From NCBI GenBank assembly GCA_964036665.1, contig OZ038532.1, forward strand, positions 5,766,001-5,830,000: 64,000 bases of DNA, given 5' to 3'. Below the pieces are notes generated by a model that did not search any database, had not been told where the DNA came from, and saw nothing but the letters and a program-made list of their open reading frames with translations. Positions 42,481-53,626 of the stretch are shown here, piece after piece. Origin of the DNA: Gordius sp. MW1 (taxonomy: Eukaryota; Nematomorpha; Gordioida; Gordea; Gordiidae). Both the position numbers and the translations under genes were made by a program. How positions within the stretch are numbered: the stretch's first letter is position 1; each line of letters starts with the position of its first letter.

Positions 42481-43200
42481 TATAAGAGGCACTCGGACAA
42501 GGGGCCATTCCAACACTTTTGACTGTTTACTTCAGGGGTTTGATAGATGACTTCATTAAACAAAATTTGAAGGTGCTTTTCTCTATCTCTTTATTTTATT
42601 ACAGTAGATTTTAGGCTATGACGATACACTACTATACATGCTGTACTAAAATTTATCTCTGCATTGTCAAACATTATCATTGTTTTTGTATATTAGTGGT
42701 TTATAAACACTTCACTCATATATTCATGTTATCGCTAAACCTCGCTACCTAATAAGTATTTAAAAATGTTATAAATCTATTTAATTAATAAGAAATATGC
42801 CTTTTTTATAAAGTTAATATTTATTTGCATAATATAAAAATATATTTTTTCATATCACAAACTCTCTTTCAGCTGACCCAAATTCATTCATATATTTCCT
42901 ATTGATAGGTACCAATTATTTAGCCAAATAAGTACTAAGCCAAAGCAACGCTTGGCCGGGCACAGCTAGTTATTTTCTAAAATTTGCGCCCTTTTTCTAT
43001 TTTACACTATAATTTAATATAATAATATTTCATTTGTTTTTTACTTGGTCATGACATCCTGTCTCATTTCGCCTAGGCTCATGAATTCTTAAATATATAT
43101 AACCTATCTGTGAGCACTTTGTAATTTATAACTTCCGATTAATCAATGATTAAACACATAGTTTAATATACTTAACCCCTATTTATTAAGGAAAAAAGTG

Positions 43201-43267
43201 ATGCTAAAAACGGCCTTAATCTTAATCATTTATGTACTTTTTTGGATAACAATGATTGGTGTTCCTG
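43201..43267 (+). CDS. Possible first exon with signal peptide
   Basis: ATG followed by 22 codons reading MLKTALILIIYVLFWITMIG, then GTAAGA as a strong donor. A positive residue, a hydrophobic core and a good donor fit a secreted protein's first exon. No following exon could be joined convincingly, so this may be chance. Confidence 0.25.
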
Positions 43268-44069
43268 GTAAGAAACATTTGGATCCAACTGGCATTTGGA
43301 ATGCATACAATTAACACTAACAAAATAAAAAAATATTCTAATGATAAATTACCATTTATTTAAGGAAATAAATCAAATTAATTTAAGATAATGATGTTAA
43401 TTTAAGCTTAAATAATCGAAAAATAAAAAATGTTTTCCCTAAATTGCTTGAGATTGGGCTTTGTAAGCAATAATGGCCGATTAGAGACAATCTTTTTCAG
43501 GTAATTTCTGCAAACCATTTTAATAGAGCTTGCTCTGTTTAAAGTATTGTGATTTATAAAATAAAAATACTACCTCTTGGTAATTTTTATGAAGACATAA
43601 GTTAATAGAAGCACAGGTTGGAACCATGGTCATCAGACCAATTACTTTCCCAATTTTTCATTCCCTAAACTTTAAATTTTTAAATAAATTTTTCCATAGT
43701 AGTTGAGGTTTTTTTTCCATATTCATTTTAAATTTATTAAACAATCATAACTAAATAAAATCTATAGTGTTTTCACTTGCACACTAAAATATGCATATTA
43801 GAATTTTAATTTTTACTATTATTTTCCCACCTATCCGATAGTTTACATTTATTCAATTACCATTTAAAAGCAAATTAAGCGCAAATAATATTTATGTGCC
43901 CAAAACGTGGCGAGTAGCAATCCCTTAATAACTTATTATATTTTGTCACTTTTTTATGTAATTGCATAATATTTGTTAATCCTATTTCTTATCCAAAAAA
44001 TCGTGAATAATATTTTAAAAACAAAGTATCTGCTAAAAATTTAGAAAGTAATCATTTGTTCGGGCAGCT

Positions 44070-44159
44070 ACAATGATTTGGGCATGGCCAGGCCGACACT
44101 CGAGCGGGCAATATACAATGATTTGGGCATGGCCAGACCGACGCTCGAGCGGGCAATAT
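44070..44159. repeat. Two tandem 45-bp units
   Basis: ACAATGATTTGGGCATGG ... CTCGAGCGGGCAATAT occurs twice in a row, with two base differences. Confidence 0.85.
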
Positions 44160-45439
44160 AGCCATGGAATTGATTGGGCCGGGTCAGAACATATTAATTT
44201 AAACAAATATGACCTCTGAGTAGTTACCTTAATTAAGGAAAATTGATTTAAGTTAAAAGAATTTTAAAAATTGAAATCTTGTTAAAAGATAGGCTACCAA
44301 AGCAAGTTCCTTTTCTCTACCCAAAATTAAGACTCTTGTTATTAAATAATAATAGATATCACGGGGTACCTAAGGTGTTAACGCCTGACAACTAAGAACC
44401 TGCTTTTATTCAATAAGCTTATTCATCTAACAAATAGGATTGTGGCAATATGAGTGTATATTTAGCGTGCGCAATATCACATAAAATAAATTTAATAGTT
44501 GTTTAAACACTCGTATTTTAATTGTGATTTTTGATGGGGGCATAGGACACTTTTTTTGTCATCAAGAAGGCGATGGTTGAAGAACTAAAACCAACTATTA
44601 CAACAACGCTTTGACAAAAGTTATTTAACAAGAAATGTAGCAACTACAAATTGCAAGTGTCTATCTATAAAAAGCTTAGAAAACAATCCAATAACCCCAT
44701 CACATTAGATTTTATATCTTGAACCTAATAAAAAAAATTATGTCGATAATTTAACTATAGAATATTATATTATATGCATTAGATTCAATTCCAATTCACA
44801 AACCTAACCATCAATGGTGGTATCAACAACTTTACCATAATATCCACGGACTCTTTCAAAAGTTTGGAGTTTAGCTTAATAAATTATACTAGGGTAATTA
44901 CGTTATTTATTTATGGTTAAATATTCAAATAACATACTTAAATTTTTGTATGATCAAGTTATATCTTTATTTCAGCATATTAAGACTTTGATGTTAGGTG
45001 TTCACCACATTTTTAAAATAAATCTTGGAAATTTATATTGGTAATCATGGGTACATTGCCAATTTGGCACGATGTTTTTTTTTACATATTCATATGTATT
45101 TATTGTTTATTATTAGTTTGATATAAAGCAAACATCAAAGGCAATAATATTGGACATAATTCTTATAAATGGAACTAATTTCAATCAAAGTTATAAGCGT
45201 TATGTCATATGGCAAATGAATTTAACCACACATCATTACAAAACTCACAAAACTATGTTAAAAGGGGATTTGGATATCGATATACGTAAAAGAATTTGTA
45301 TTTGCCAATAGATATCAATATCATTATAAAAAACTGTGTGATAAGGCTATAATAAAAGTTTCAAGCGACAAAAATTAAAGCTGATAATTTATAATTCCCG
45401 TTTGCTTATAATGTCTTCTTTTATATTATGTTTTGTTGA

Positions 45440-45648
45440 TAAGTTATTTCCATCTTGGTCGTGTAAGTGCCATGTTCTGATTTATTTTCTTAGTTCTAAC
45501 TTTGCCTACTTGTCCTTCCCACTTGACGCTAGGTTTAGATCAATCATCTCCCTTTTTAGTAGATGACCATACTACCTTAGCCATTTTAATTCAAGTTCAA
45601 TACCTATTTTTACCCTATGACAGTCATTCGTCATATGATCGAGTTTAG
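45440..45648 (-). pseudogene. LINE (RTE-like) 3' fragment, target of the hAT foldback
   Basis: Minus-strand reading gives VKIGIELELKWLR then YGHL.KRE, and further on VKWEGQVGKV and ALTRPRWK, the same tail as at 6218-6454. The foldback element at 45649 is inserted at its upstream edge. Confidence 0.7.
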
Positions 45649-46033
45649 TAGCGTTGTTAATCTGCTCGAATGGGTTGTGCTGGTATAGTGTTAAACCTGG
45701 TAATAGGCACATATCTCCTACCATTACCATCATTATTAAGCAGCACATGCTGGTTAATAACCCGGTTACTAGCATGGAAGATTAAAGTTGCCATGGTTGC
45801 TTGGTTGGGAGAGATGCAAGTAATCGGGCATTTGGCAGATTGGATGGATATAACCGTGGTATTGAGCAGGCTTGTTTTAAACTAAACATGGTTTTTAGCA
45901 AATTTAATTTTAGCTTACTATTAGAGTTGGTAGCTGCCATATAATGCTAATCAATATTTTTCAATCATATATTAATCCAAAAATGGTGTTAAAAATTTAA
46001 AATATATTATAAATTTGTCCCGTTATTTTGTCA

Positions 46034-46757
46034 CCCCCCCCCCCCCCCCCCCCCCCCAAATTTTTTATCCTCTTTCTAACCAAGGGGGAGGGGGGAGGGG
46101 GTGTTTTGCCCCCCCCCTAATTTTTTATCCTCTTTCTCACCAGGGGGGAGGGGGGGGGGGGGTGTTTTGCCCCCCCTTATTTTTTACCCTCTTTCTGACC
46201 AGAGGGGAGGGAGTGTTTTGCCCCCCCCCATATTTTTTTTACCCTCTTTCTCACCAGGGGGGAGGGGGGCGGGTGTTTTGCCCCCCCCCCTACTTTTTTA
46301 TTCTCTTTCTCACCAAAGGAAAGGGGGGTGTTTTGCCCCCCCCCCTTATTTTTTACCCTCTTTCTCACTAGAGGGGAGGGGTGTTTTGCCCCCCCCTTAT
46401 TTTTTATCCTCTTTCTCACCAGGGGGAAGGGGGGGGGGTGTTTTGCCCCCCCCCCTAATTTTTTACCCTCTTTTTCACCAGGGGAGGGGGGTGTTTTGCC
46501 CCCCCCCCCTTATTTTTTATCCTCTTTCTCACCAGGGGGGAGGGGGGGTGTTTTGCCCCCCCCCCCCCCTAATTTTTTATCCTCTTTCTCACCAGGGGGA
46601 AGGGGGGTGTTTTGCCCCCCCCCCTAATTTTTTGTTCTCTTTCTCACCAGAAAGGGAGGGGGGTGTTTTGCCCCCCCCCCATTTTTTATCCTCTTTCTCA
46701 CCGGGGAGGGGGGAGGGGTGTTTTGCCCCCCTTCCTTATTTTTTACCCTCTTTCTGA
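46034..46757 (+). repeat. Minisatellite of about 58 bp, C-rich strand
   Basis: About twelve units of the form CTCTTTCTCACCAGGGGG, a G-run, TGTTTTG, a C-run, then TAATTTTTTATC. Run lengths differ from unit to unit. The paired G-runs on both strands could form quadruplexes. Confidence 0.9.
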
Positions 46758-47284
46758 CTTGAAATTGCATGTGATAATGAGGAATTCATATAAAAAAATT
46801 GTTCAATTAATTATTATTTAAAGATCGAAGGCTTTTATCGCGATCGCGTTGAGTATTTATGTTAAAACTGAAAATATAAAATTTTTACAATAAAGTAGAG
46901 CTAGAGGGAGAGATGACGTGAAATGAGAGTATGGGTAGGGCAAGGGCAGGGCTTTATTGCAATATTTATTAAATTACTTCCAATTTCTCAGCAACAGCAT
47001 GTTGCCATCATGTGCAGTAGGGGGAAGGAGTTTTTAGAAACAATAGGAAATGATTTAAGATTGCCACTTTTGATATATCAAAATAAAGTTTTAGTCAAAG
47101 TGGTTGAAAATATTTAAAGGGATAGACAGTTGCTTCTATATGATAAAATTATTTTTTAATTATTTTAAGTCAATTATAAATAACATTAATTGCAACGCTT
47201 CAGCCATAAGTTCCTGTAATTTTTAAAACCATTATAACGAGCATTTTGGAATTTATTTAAATATAAATTTTAAAATCCCTCACC

Positions 47285-48106
47285 TCTGGTGAGAAAGAGG
47301 GTAAAAAATAAGGGGGGGGCAAAAAATAGGCGGGGGGGGGGGGGGGGCAACACCCCCCCCCCTTTCCCCCTGGTAAGAAAGAGGATACAAAATAAGGGGG
47401 GAGGCAAAACACCCCCCCCCCCCCCCTCCCCCCTGGTGAGAAAGAGGATACAAAATAAGGGGGGAGGCAAAACACCCCCCTCCCCCTCCCCCCTGGTGAG
47501 AAAGAGGATAAAAAATTAGGGGGGGGGGCAAAACACCCCCCCCCCCCCCCCCTAGTGAGAAAGAGGATACAAAATAAGGGGGGAGGCAAAACACCCCCCC
47601 TCCTCCCCCTGGTGAGAAAGAGGATAAAAAATAAGGGGGGGCAAAACACACCCCCTCCCCTGGTGAGAAAGAGGGTAAAAAATTAGGGGAGGGCAAAACA
47701 CCCCCCCCCCCTTCCCCCTGGTGAGAAAGAGAACACCCCTCCCCTCTGGTGAGAAAGAGGGTAAAAAATAAGAAGGGGACCCCCCCTCCCCCCTGGTGAG
47801 AAAAAGGATAAAAAATCAGGGGGAGGGGCAAAACACCCCCCCCCCCCCCCTCCCCCCTGGCGAGAAAGAGAATAAAAAATAGGGGGGGGGGCCCCCCTGG
47901 TGAGAAAGAGGATAAAAAATAATGGGGGGGGACCTCCCCCCCCCCCCTCCCCCTGGCGAGAAAGAGAATAAAAAATAAGGGGGGGGGGGTACACCCCCCC
48001 CCCTCCCCCCTGGTGAGAAAGAGGATAAAAAATAAGGGGGGGGGCCAAAACACCCCCCCCCCCCCCCTGGTGAGAAAGAGGATAAAAAATTGGGGGGGGG
48101 GGGGCA
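47285..48106 (-). repeat. Same minisatellite, inverted
   Basis: About thirteen units reading GGTGAGAAAGAGGATAAAAA with G-run, GCAAAACA and C-run, the reverse complement of the block at 46034-46757. Assembly errors in run length are likely. Confidence 0.9.
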
Positions 48107-49283
48107 AAATAACGGGACAAATTTATAATATATTTTAATTTTTTAACACCATTTTTGTATTAATATATGATTGGAAAATATTGATTAGCATTATGGCAGC
48201 TACCAACTCTAATAGTAAGCTAAACATAAATTTGCTCCATGTTTAGTTTAAAACAAGCCTGCTCAATACCACGGTTTATATCAATCCAATCTGCCAAATG
48301 CCCGGTTACTTACATCTCTCCCAACCAAGCAACCATGGTTGCCAGTGATAGCAACCGGGTTATTAAGCAGCATGGTGCTGGTTATGATGATGGTAATGGG
48401 CGAGATGTATGCTACTACCATCTACTAGTAGCATTTTGGCATTTTAACAACACTAGAGTTTAGTATATCCTAAGCATAAACTAGATAGACTGCTTATCAA
48501 CGCACAAAATGTGTACTCCGCCATTTTGATGAGTACAAGGTGGTGATTATATAGATATTAGAAATTTATGTAAATTAAATAATCTTCAAAAATGTAAATA
48601 AAAATATATTGAATTGGGTAGATATCAAAAACAGCATTCTAAAATAAAAATCATGTTTGTCTAATAAATATAGCGCCATCTATATTATGTATAATATTAA
48701 TTTATTGACATTCGTTCAAATTTATTATTAACCAGTGAGAAAGGTAAATTGATTAATATTGGCCTAAAAATAAAAATGTTTTATTTAATTTATTTCTTAT
48801 ATTAATTCTTAATTTTTGATTTATATTACGGGAATGATTATAAAAAAGAATTTTAAGATTTTTCAAAACTATTAAATTAATTAAAATTTTTAAATGTGTG
48901 TTAGTTACAAATTATTAAAATCAATATTTTTGGAGATATAAGCGTTTGGGGTCTCATATACCCCATAGTCAATTAAGAAAGTTTTTTTTTAATTTGTCAA
49001 AAAAAATTTTTGCTTAAAAATAGTAATTTAAGCATGTGAATAACTATCACATAATCAACAATTATAATTACATTTGTTTATTTTTATAGTTATTGATATA
49101 TTTGTGAAGCTATTTATGGTAAATTTTGTAATCAGCTGTTATATGAGTAGTTTAATTTATTATTGTTTATGTTCCTCAAGTTCAGATTCTGATGGTAAAA
49201 ATAAGATTATATTGCCATATTAGTTAGATAACTTTGTGTTAACATCAAGATGATCTAATTAAGAGTGAAAAGGAAGTGATTCA

Positions 49284-49475
49284 ATTGTGGATATAGAAGA
49301 ACTAGGACAGACTTTGCCAAAGCAAAATATTTATATGGTATAGAAAATCTAGAATATTTATATGCTAAAATAGGTAACTTTTCGACAAATTCCAAATAAG
49401 TCTTACAAATATGGGCTCAACTATTCTCTTGTGGATGTAAAACTTGTCATCCATATAACATGGAATTATATACAG
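49284..49475 (+). pseudogene. piggyBac transposase, first part
   Basis: Readable pieces are FRQIPNKSYKYGL (family: FRxYIPNKPxKYGIK) and MELYTG in another frame, where the family has the xIYTGK strand. A frameshift lies between them. Interrupted at the TG codons by the foldback element. Confidence 0.75.
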
Positions 49476-50238
49476 TAGTGTTGTAAAAACGGCTGGCTGG
49501 TTTTTCCCAGCGTGTTCCTAAGCTTGATAATAGGTGTATAAATTACGCCCAACCCTTTCAGTGTTAGGTGAATTTTTTTAGTTCGCACTTAGTGTTTGGC
49601 GCTTTTGTAAAAAGCACCCAAAGGGTGTTTGGTTGAAATTTTTTGGTCGACCTTTGGCGTTTGACGTTTTTGTTAAAAAACACCCAAAGGGTGCTGGGTG
49701 AATCATTTTGGTCGACCTTTGGCGTTTTTACAAAAAAACACCCTTAGCGTTTAGGTGAATTATTTTGGTGACCTTTTGGTTTGGTTTTCGTTTTGGGTTG
49801 TGTATGGAAATATGTGAATTTTATAATTTTTTTATTTAAAAGTTATTTATTTATGTAATGAACTTTTATTGATGGGAAATATGAAATGACGTCACTAAGT
49901 GGAAAGTATCATACAATCAATCTATAATTTGTTACAATTGGTGTGTTATTCATCATTCATGCAGATCATTAAAGGTGTATTATAAAAATATTTTTCCACT
50001 TTTTCAAGGTGACACAGGTGTAAAATGTCAAAATCTTTAATATCTATTGAATATTTTTTTGGAAATTGGTTTGTTATATGACTAAAAAAGGTTTTAAGCT
50101 CGAAAAAAAATATTTTTTCACCTTTTTAAGGTGAAACAGGTGACAAATGTATTGGATAATTACTAATTATTCTAAGATAAAATTTATTTCAACTGAAAAT
50201 TTATTACAACATCCCGTATTTAAAGTAGTACAATAATG

Positions 50239-50322
50239 ATATATCACAGTTATTTACATAACAGGAGATCATGGGTGAGGTGATATATCAACAGTTATTT
50301 ACATAACAAGGAGATCATGGGT
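50239..50322. repeat. Two tandem units of about 50 bp
   Basis: GATATATCA-CAGTTATTTACATAACA followed by GGAGATCATGGGTGAGGT occurs twice in the middle of the foldback element. Confidence 0.75.
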
Positions 50323-50679
50323 GAGGTAATAAGATTAGGCGTAAATCAAGATGGCGAAAAAAAAATAATAATAAACAGCGAACATAACAATAAACTAACA
50401 AATAGCGAAAATAACAATCATCGTGATTCCAAAATCTATTCATAATTGCGTGGCCTTGAACAAACGAGATCCATAAAATCCAAGGGTAATATTAATTTTA
50501 CAAATCAAAAAGGGCAAATCATTACCACGGTAATAAAAATTACTAAAAATTGGCCTAATGTCACACCTTCCCCTTTCCCAAATTTTTTTTTTAACTCTGC
50601 GGATCACCCGCCAGGGTTAAGGCCGCCAACGGTGGTACCAAGACCCCATTTTTTCATTTCAATAAATATTAAAGATTAT

Positions 50680-52400
50680 GACATTTGACACCTGTGTCAC
50701 CTTAAAAAGGTGAAAACATATTTTTTTGAGTTTAAAGTTTTTTAGTCATATAACAAACCAATATCCAAAAAAAATTATTTATTTCAATAGATATTAAAGA
50801 TTATGACATTTGTCACCTTTTTCACCTTGATAAGGTGAAAAAAAATATTTTTTTCGAGTTTAAAACTTGTTTTAGTCATATAATGAACCAATTTCGAAAA
50901 AATAATATTCATTTCAATAGATTAAAGATTATGTCATTTGTCACCTGTGTCACCTTAAAAAATAAAAAAATATTTTTTTCGAGTTTAAAACTTGTTTTAG
51001 TCATATAATAAACCAATTTTCAAAAAAAAATTTATTTCTATAGATATTAAAGATTATGATATTTGTCACCTGTTTCACCTTAACCCTCCAATGTACTTAT
51101 GGGGTCTAAGAAACCCCACAAAAGTTATAATTTAACACCACTTAAAGAGTTTTAGATTTAGAGATTTGTTTTTTTTAGAGTTTTCATAATTATGCAAGAG
51201 CTACATTTCCTGAAAATTTCATAGGATTTGCCTAAATACTTTTGGAGATTTAAGCGTTTGTGGTCCTATAAACCCCATAAGGTCAATTAAGAAAGTTTTT
51301 TTTATTTGTTTTCAAAGTTTTTTTTTATTTTTTACTTAAAAATAGTAATTTAAGCATGTGTATAACATTTAAATCAATATCGCTAGTTAAATTTGTTTAT
51401 AGAAAACAAGATTTTCGTTCAATAGGCGTCAAAACCCTGTCTGTGTTGAACACTATAATATTTTGCGAAATTTGCAGCGAAAAATGCGAAAAAATGACCA
51501 TTTTTTTGAGTCATCTATTGTTTTACTGCATAATCATTTTATCATGAATGCTTGTTTTTCATATTATTCAAACCTTCTTTTAATAAAAAACATTTGCTTT
51601 TTATATTTCTATTAACTGTTTGGTCTCCATTACAAAAATAAAAAATGTCATTTTGATTTTTATTCATTTTCTTTGTGTTTGGTAAATGGCATATAATTTT
51701 AGAATTACTATTTATAATTAAATTATTTTTTTTACACACCTATAAAAGGCTTTAATAAACTTATATTTAAAATTTGAGAAGTGTTACTCGATTGAAATTA
51801 TGATCATTTTAAGAATGGGGTTTTATAAACCCCATAAGTCACTTCAGGGTTGGGATTTCTATAAGTACATTGGAGGGTTAAAAAGGTGAAAAAATATTTT
51901 TTTCGAATCTAAACTTTTTTAGTCATATAACAAACCAATTTAAAAAAAAAATATTCATTTCAATAGATATTAAAGATAATGACATTTGTCACCCTTTTCA
52001 TCTTGATAAGGGGAAAAAATATTTTTTTCGAGTTTAAAACTTGTTTTAGTCATATAATGAATGAACCAATTTCCAAAAAAAAATTTATTTCATTAGATAT
52101 TAAAGATTATGACATTTATCATCTGTGTCACCTTAAAAAGGTGAAAATTTTTTTTTTGAGTTTAAAACTTTGTTTTAGTCATATAATGAATTAATTTCCA
52201 AAAAAAATTTTTACTTCAATAGATATTAAAGATTATGGCATTTGTCACCTGTTTTACCTTAAAAAGGTGAAAAAATATTATTTTCGAGATTAAAACTTTT
52301 TTTTAGTCATATAACAAACCAATTTCCAAAAAAATATTTATTTCAATAGATATTAAAGATTTTGACATTTTGCACCTGTGTCACCTTGAAAAGGTGGAAA
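50680..52400. repeat. Array of about 120-bp units, interrupted by a piggyBac MITE
   Basis: Seven or eight units share AATAGATATTAAAGATTATG, TTTGTCACCTGTGTCACC and TTTTAGTCATATAA. Units at 50680-51080 and 51880-52400 face the same way; the opposite orientation is at 49990-50150. Confidence 0.8.
51084..51877. mobile_element. piggyBac-type MITE
   Basis: 794 bp flanked by TTAA on both sides (51080-51083 and 51878-51881), ends CCCTCCAATGTACTTAT and ATAAGTACATTGGAGGG. Noncoding. Its body matches the borders of the split piggyBac element around it, so both belong to one family. Confidence 0.92.
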
Positions 52401-52871
52401 ACTATTTTTATAATACACCTTTAATGATCTGCATGAATGATGAATAGCATACCAATTGTAACAAATTATAGATTGATTATAATTAGCAAGTATGATACTT
52501 ACCACTTAGTGACGTCATTTCATATTTCCCATCAATAAAAGTTCATTACATAAATATATAACTTTTAAATAAAAAATTTGTAAAAAATTCACATATTTCC
52601 ATACACAACACAAAACGACCAAAACCAAACTAAAAGGTCACCAAAATAATTCACCTAAACGCTAAGGGTGTTTTTTTGTAAAAACGCCTAACGCCAATGG
52701 TCGACCAAAAAATTTTACCCAAACCCCTTTTGGTGTTTTTTATAAAAGCGCCAAACACCAAGGGAGAACCAAAAAGATTCATCTAACACTCAAAGGGTTT
52801 GGGTGGAAAAAACGCTAACCCTTGCAGGCGACCAATCTTAAACATTGGTTTTTTACAACACTAATATATAG

Positions 52872-53166
52872 GCTCTCAGCCAGATGATTCTTATAAAGAT
52901 AGTAACAAGCCATTTGACGTTGTTACAAGGTTGATAATGCCCATCTCAAATTCAAATAAAAATGCAATATAAAAAGCAAATAACACAAAATTTTGGCAAA
53001 ACAAAAGGTGCAAAAATCTTATCAATAAACTTTCTTTTTCAAAAAAATCTAACGTTAGTATCTTATATTCCAAAAAAAAAACAAGTAGGTGATGTTGTCA
53101 TCTTTTCATTATGACCAAAAAATTGACCCTGATTCTGGGACTGCTTTAAAACCAGAAATAATGCAT
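52872..53166 (+). pseudogene. piggyBac transposase, second part
   Basis: Starts SQPDDSYKDSNKPFDVVTRL, later LFQKNLTLVSYIPKKK and, in another frame, FHYDQKIDPDSGTALKPEIM. These match the family blocks around DVVxRLxEP, LTxVGTxRKNK and KPEIIxYYN. Frame shifts and the missing C terminus show it is dead. Confidence 0.82.
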
Positions 53167-53393
53167 GTTTATTTTTATATTATTCAAACCTTCATTCAAT
53201 AAAAAAACATTTGGTTATTATATTTCTACTAACTATTTGGTTTCCATAACAATAAATAAAACATGTCATTTTGATTATTATTAATTTTCTTTGTGTTTAG
53301 TAAATTGCATATAATTTTAGAATTTTTAAGAATGGGGTTTATAAACCTGGGATTTCTATAAGTACATGGAGGGTTAATAATGAAAGTTTATAG

Positions 53394-53598
53394 GTTTTTA
53401 GTGGAAGGGGCTCGAATATAATTTATTAAGGAGGAAAAAACAACAATGAAGGTGAAACTATAAATGACGAGTTTATATAACGATAGATAACGATAACATT
53501 CAAATGAAAGTTAATTCTGTGTGTGCATTCTTTCTACTTTCACCTTGTACGTATTACCACCAAATCTCTTCCAAGGTAACTGAATTTGTTTCCCTACA
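53394..53598 (-). repeat. 3' LTR of gypsy element 2
   Basis: On the minus strand begins TGTAGGGAAAC and ends near CCACTAAAAAC. Holds ten bases that the other LTR lacks. Confidence 0.88.
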
Positions 53599-53626
53599 GA
53601 TACTCCCCGTCTGAAAAAAATATATA

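Larger units (their letters stand above)
38619..42969 (+). mobile_element. Helitron with Rep/helicase remnants
   Basis: Starts TCTATATATATAAATG after A and ends GGCCGGGCACAGCTAG before T, the standard rolling-circle Helitron borders (TC ... CTAG, A/T target). Inside are a Rep nuclease and the start of a helicase, two nested MITEs and a LINE fragment. Too decayed to move by itself. Confidence 0.85.
42970..45439. other. AT-rich intergenic sequence with one possible signal-peptide exon
   Basis: Apart from the features listed at 43201 and 44070 I see no exon chain, repeat ends or G/C runs. Confidence 0.4.
45649..48455. mobile_element. hAT-type foldback element filled with inverted G-run/C-run minisatellite
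   Basis: 2807 bp, ends TAGCGTTGTTAA and TTAACAACACTA with a perfect 8-bp duplication GAGTTTAG at 45641-45648 and 48456-48463. Arms of roughly 350 bp mirror each other (for example GCCATGGTTGCTTGGTTGGG at 45790 against its complement at 48320). Between the arms lie two minisatellite blocks in opposite orientation and a spacer at 46760-47280. The proline-rich and glycine-rich reading frames here are repeat artefacts. Confidence 0.9.
49476..52863. mobile_element. Large hAT-type foldback element inside the piggyBac transposase
   Basis: 3388 bp, ends TAGTGTTGTAAAAACGGC and TTTTTTACAACACTA; flanks ATATACAG and ATATATAG match at seven of eight. Arms of about 680 bp mirror each other and contain CACCCAAAGGGTG-type words, then units of about 120 bp with AAGGTGAAAAAATATT and TTAGTCATATAA. 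Joining the flanks restores the piggyBac reading frame. No transposase inside. Confidence 0.88.
48900..53373 (+). mobile_element. piggyBac element, left end lost, split by a foldback element
   Basis: Right end ATAAGTACATGGAGGG before TTAA (53374-53377). The noncoding borders at 48900-49050 and 53160-53373 match the MITE at 51084-51877. The transposase lies at 49284-49475 and 52872-53166. TTAA targeting and the CCCTCC-type end are piggyBac features. No left end seen. Confidence 0.8.

Noticed and set aside
46101-48107. Long proline/glycine-rich open frames (up to 275 codons) on both strands
   Set aside because: They follow the 58-bp minisatellite; stop-free reading comes from the repeat and its C and G runs, and similar frames exist on the other strand.
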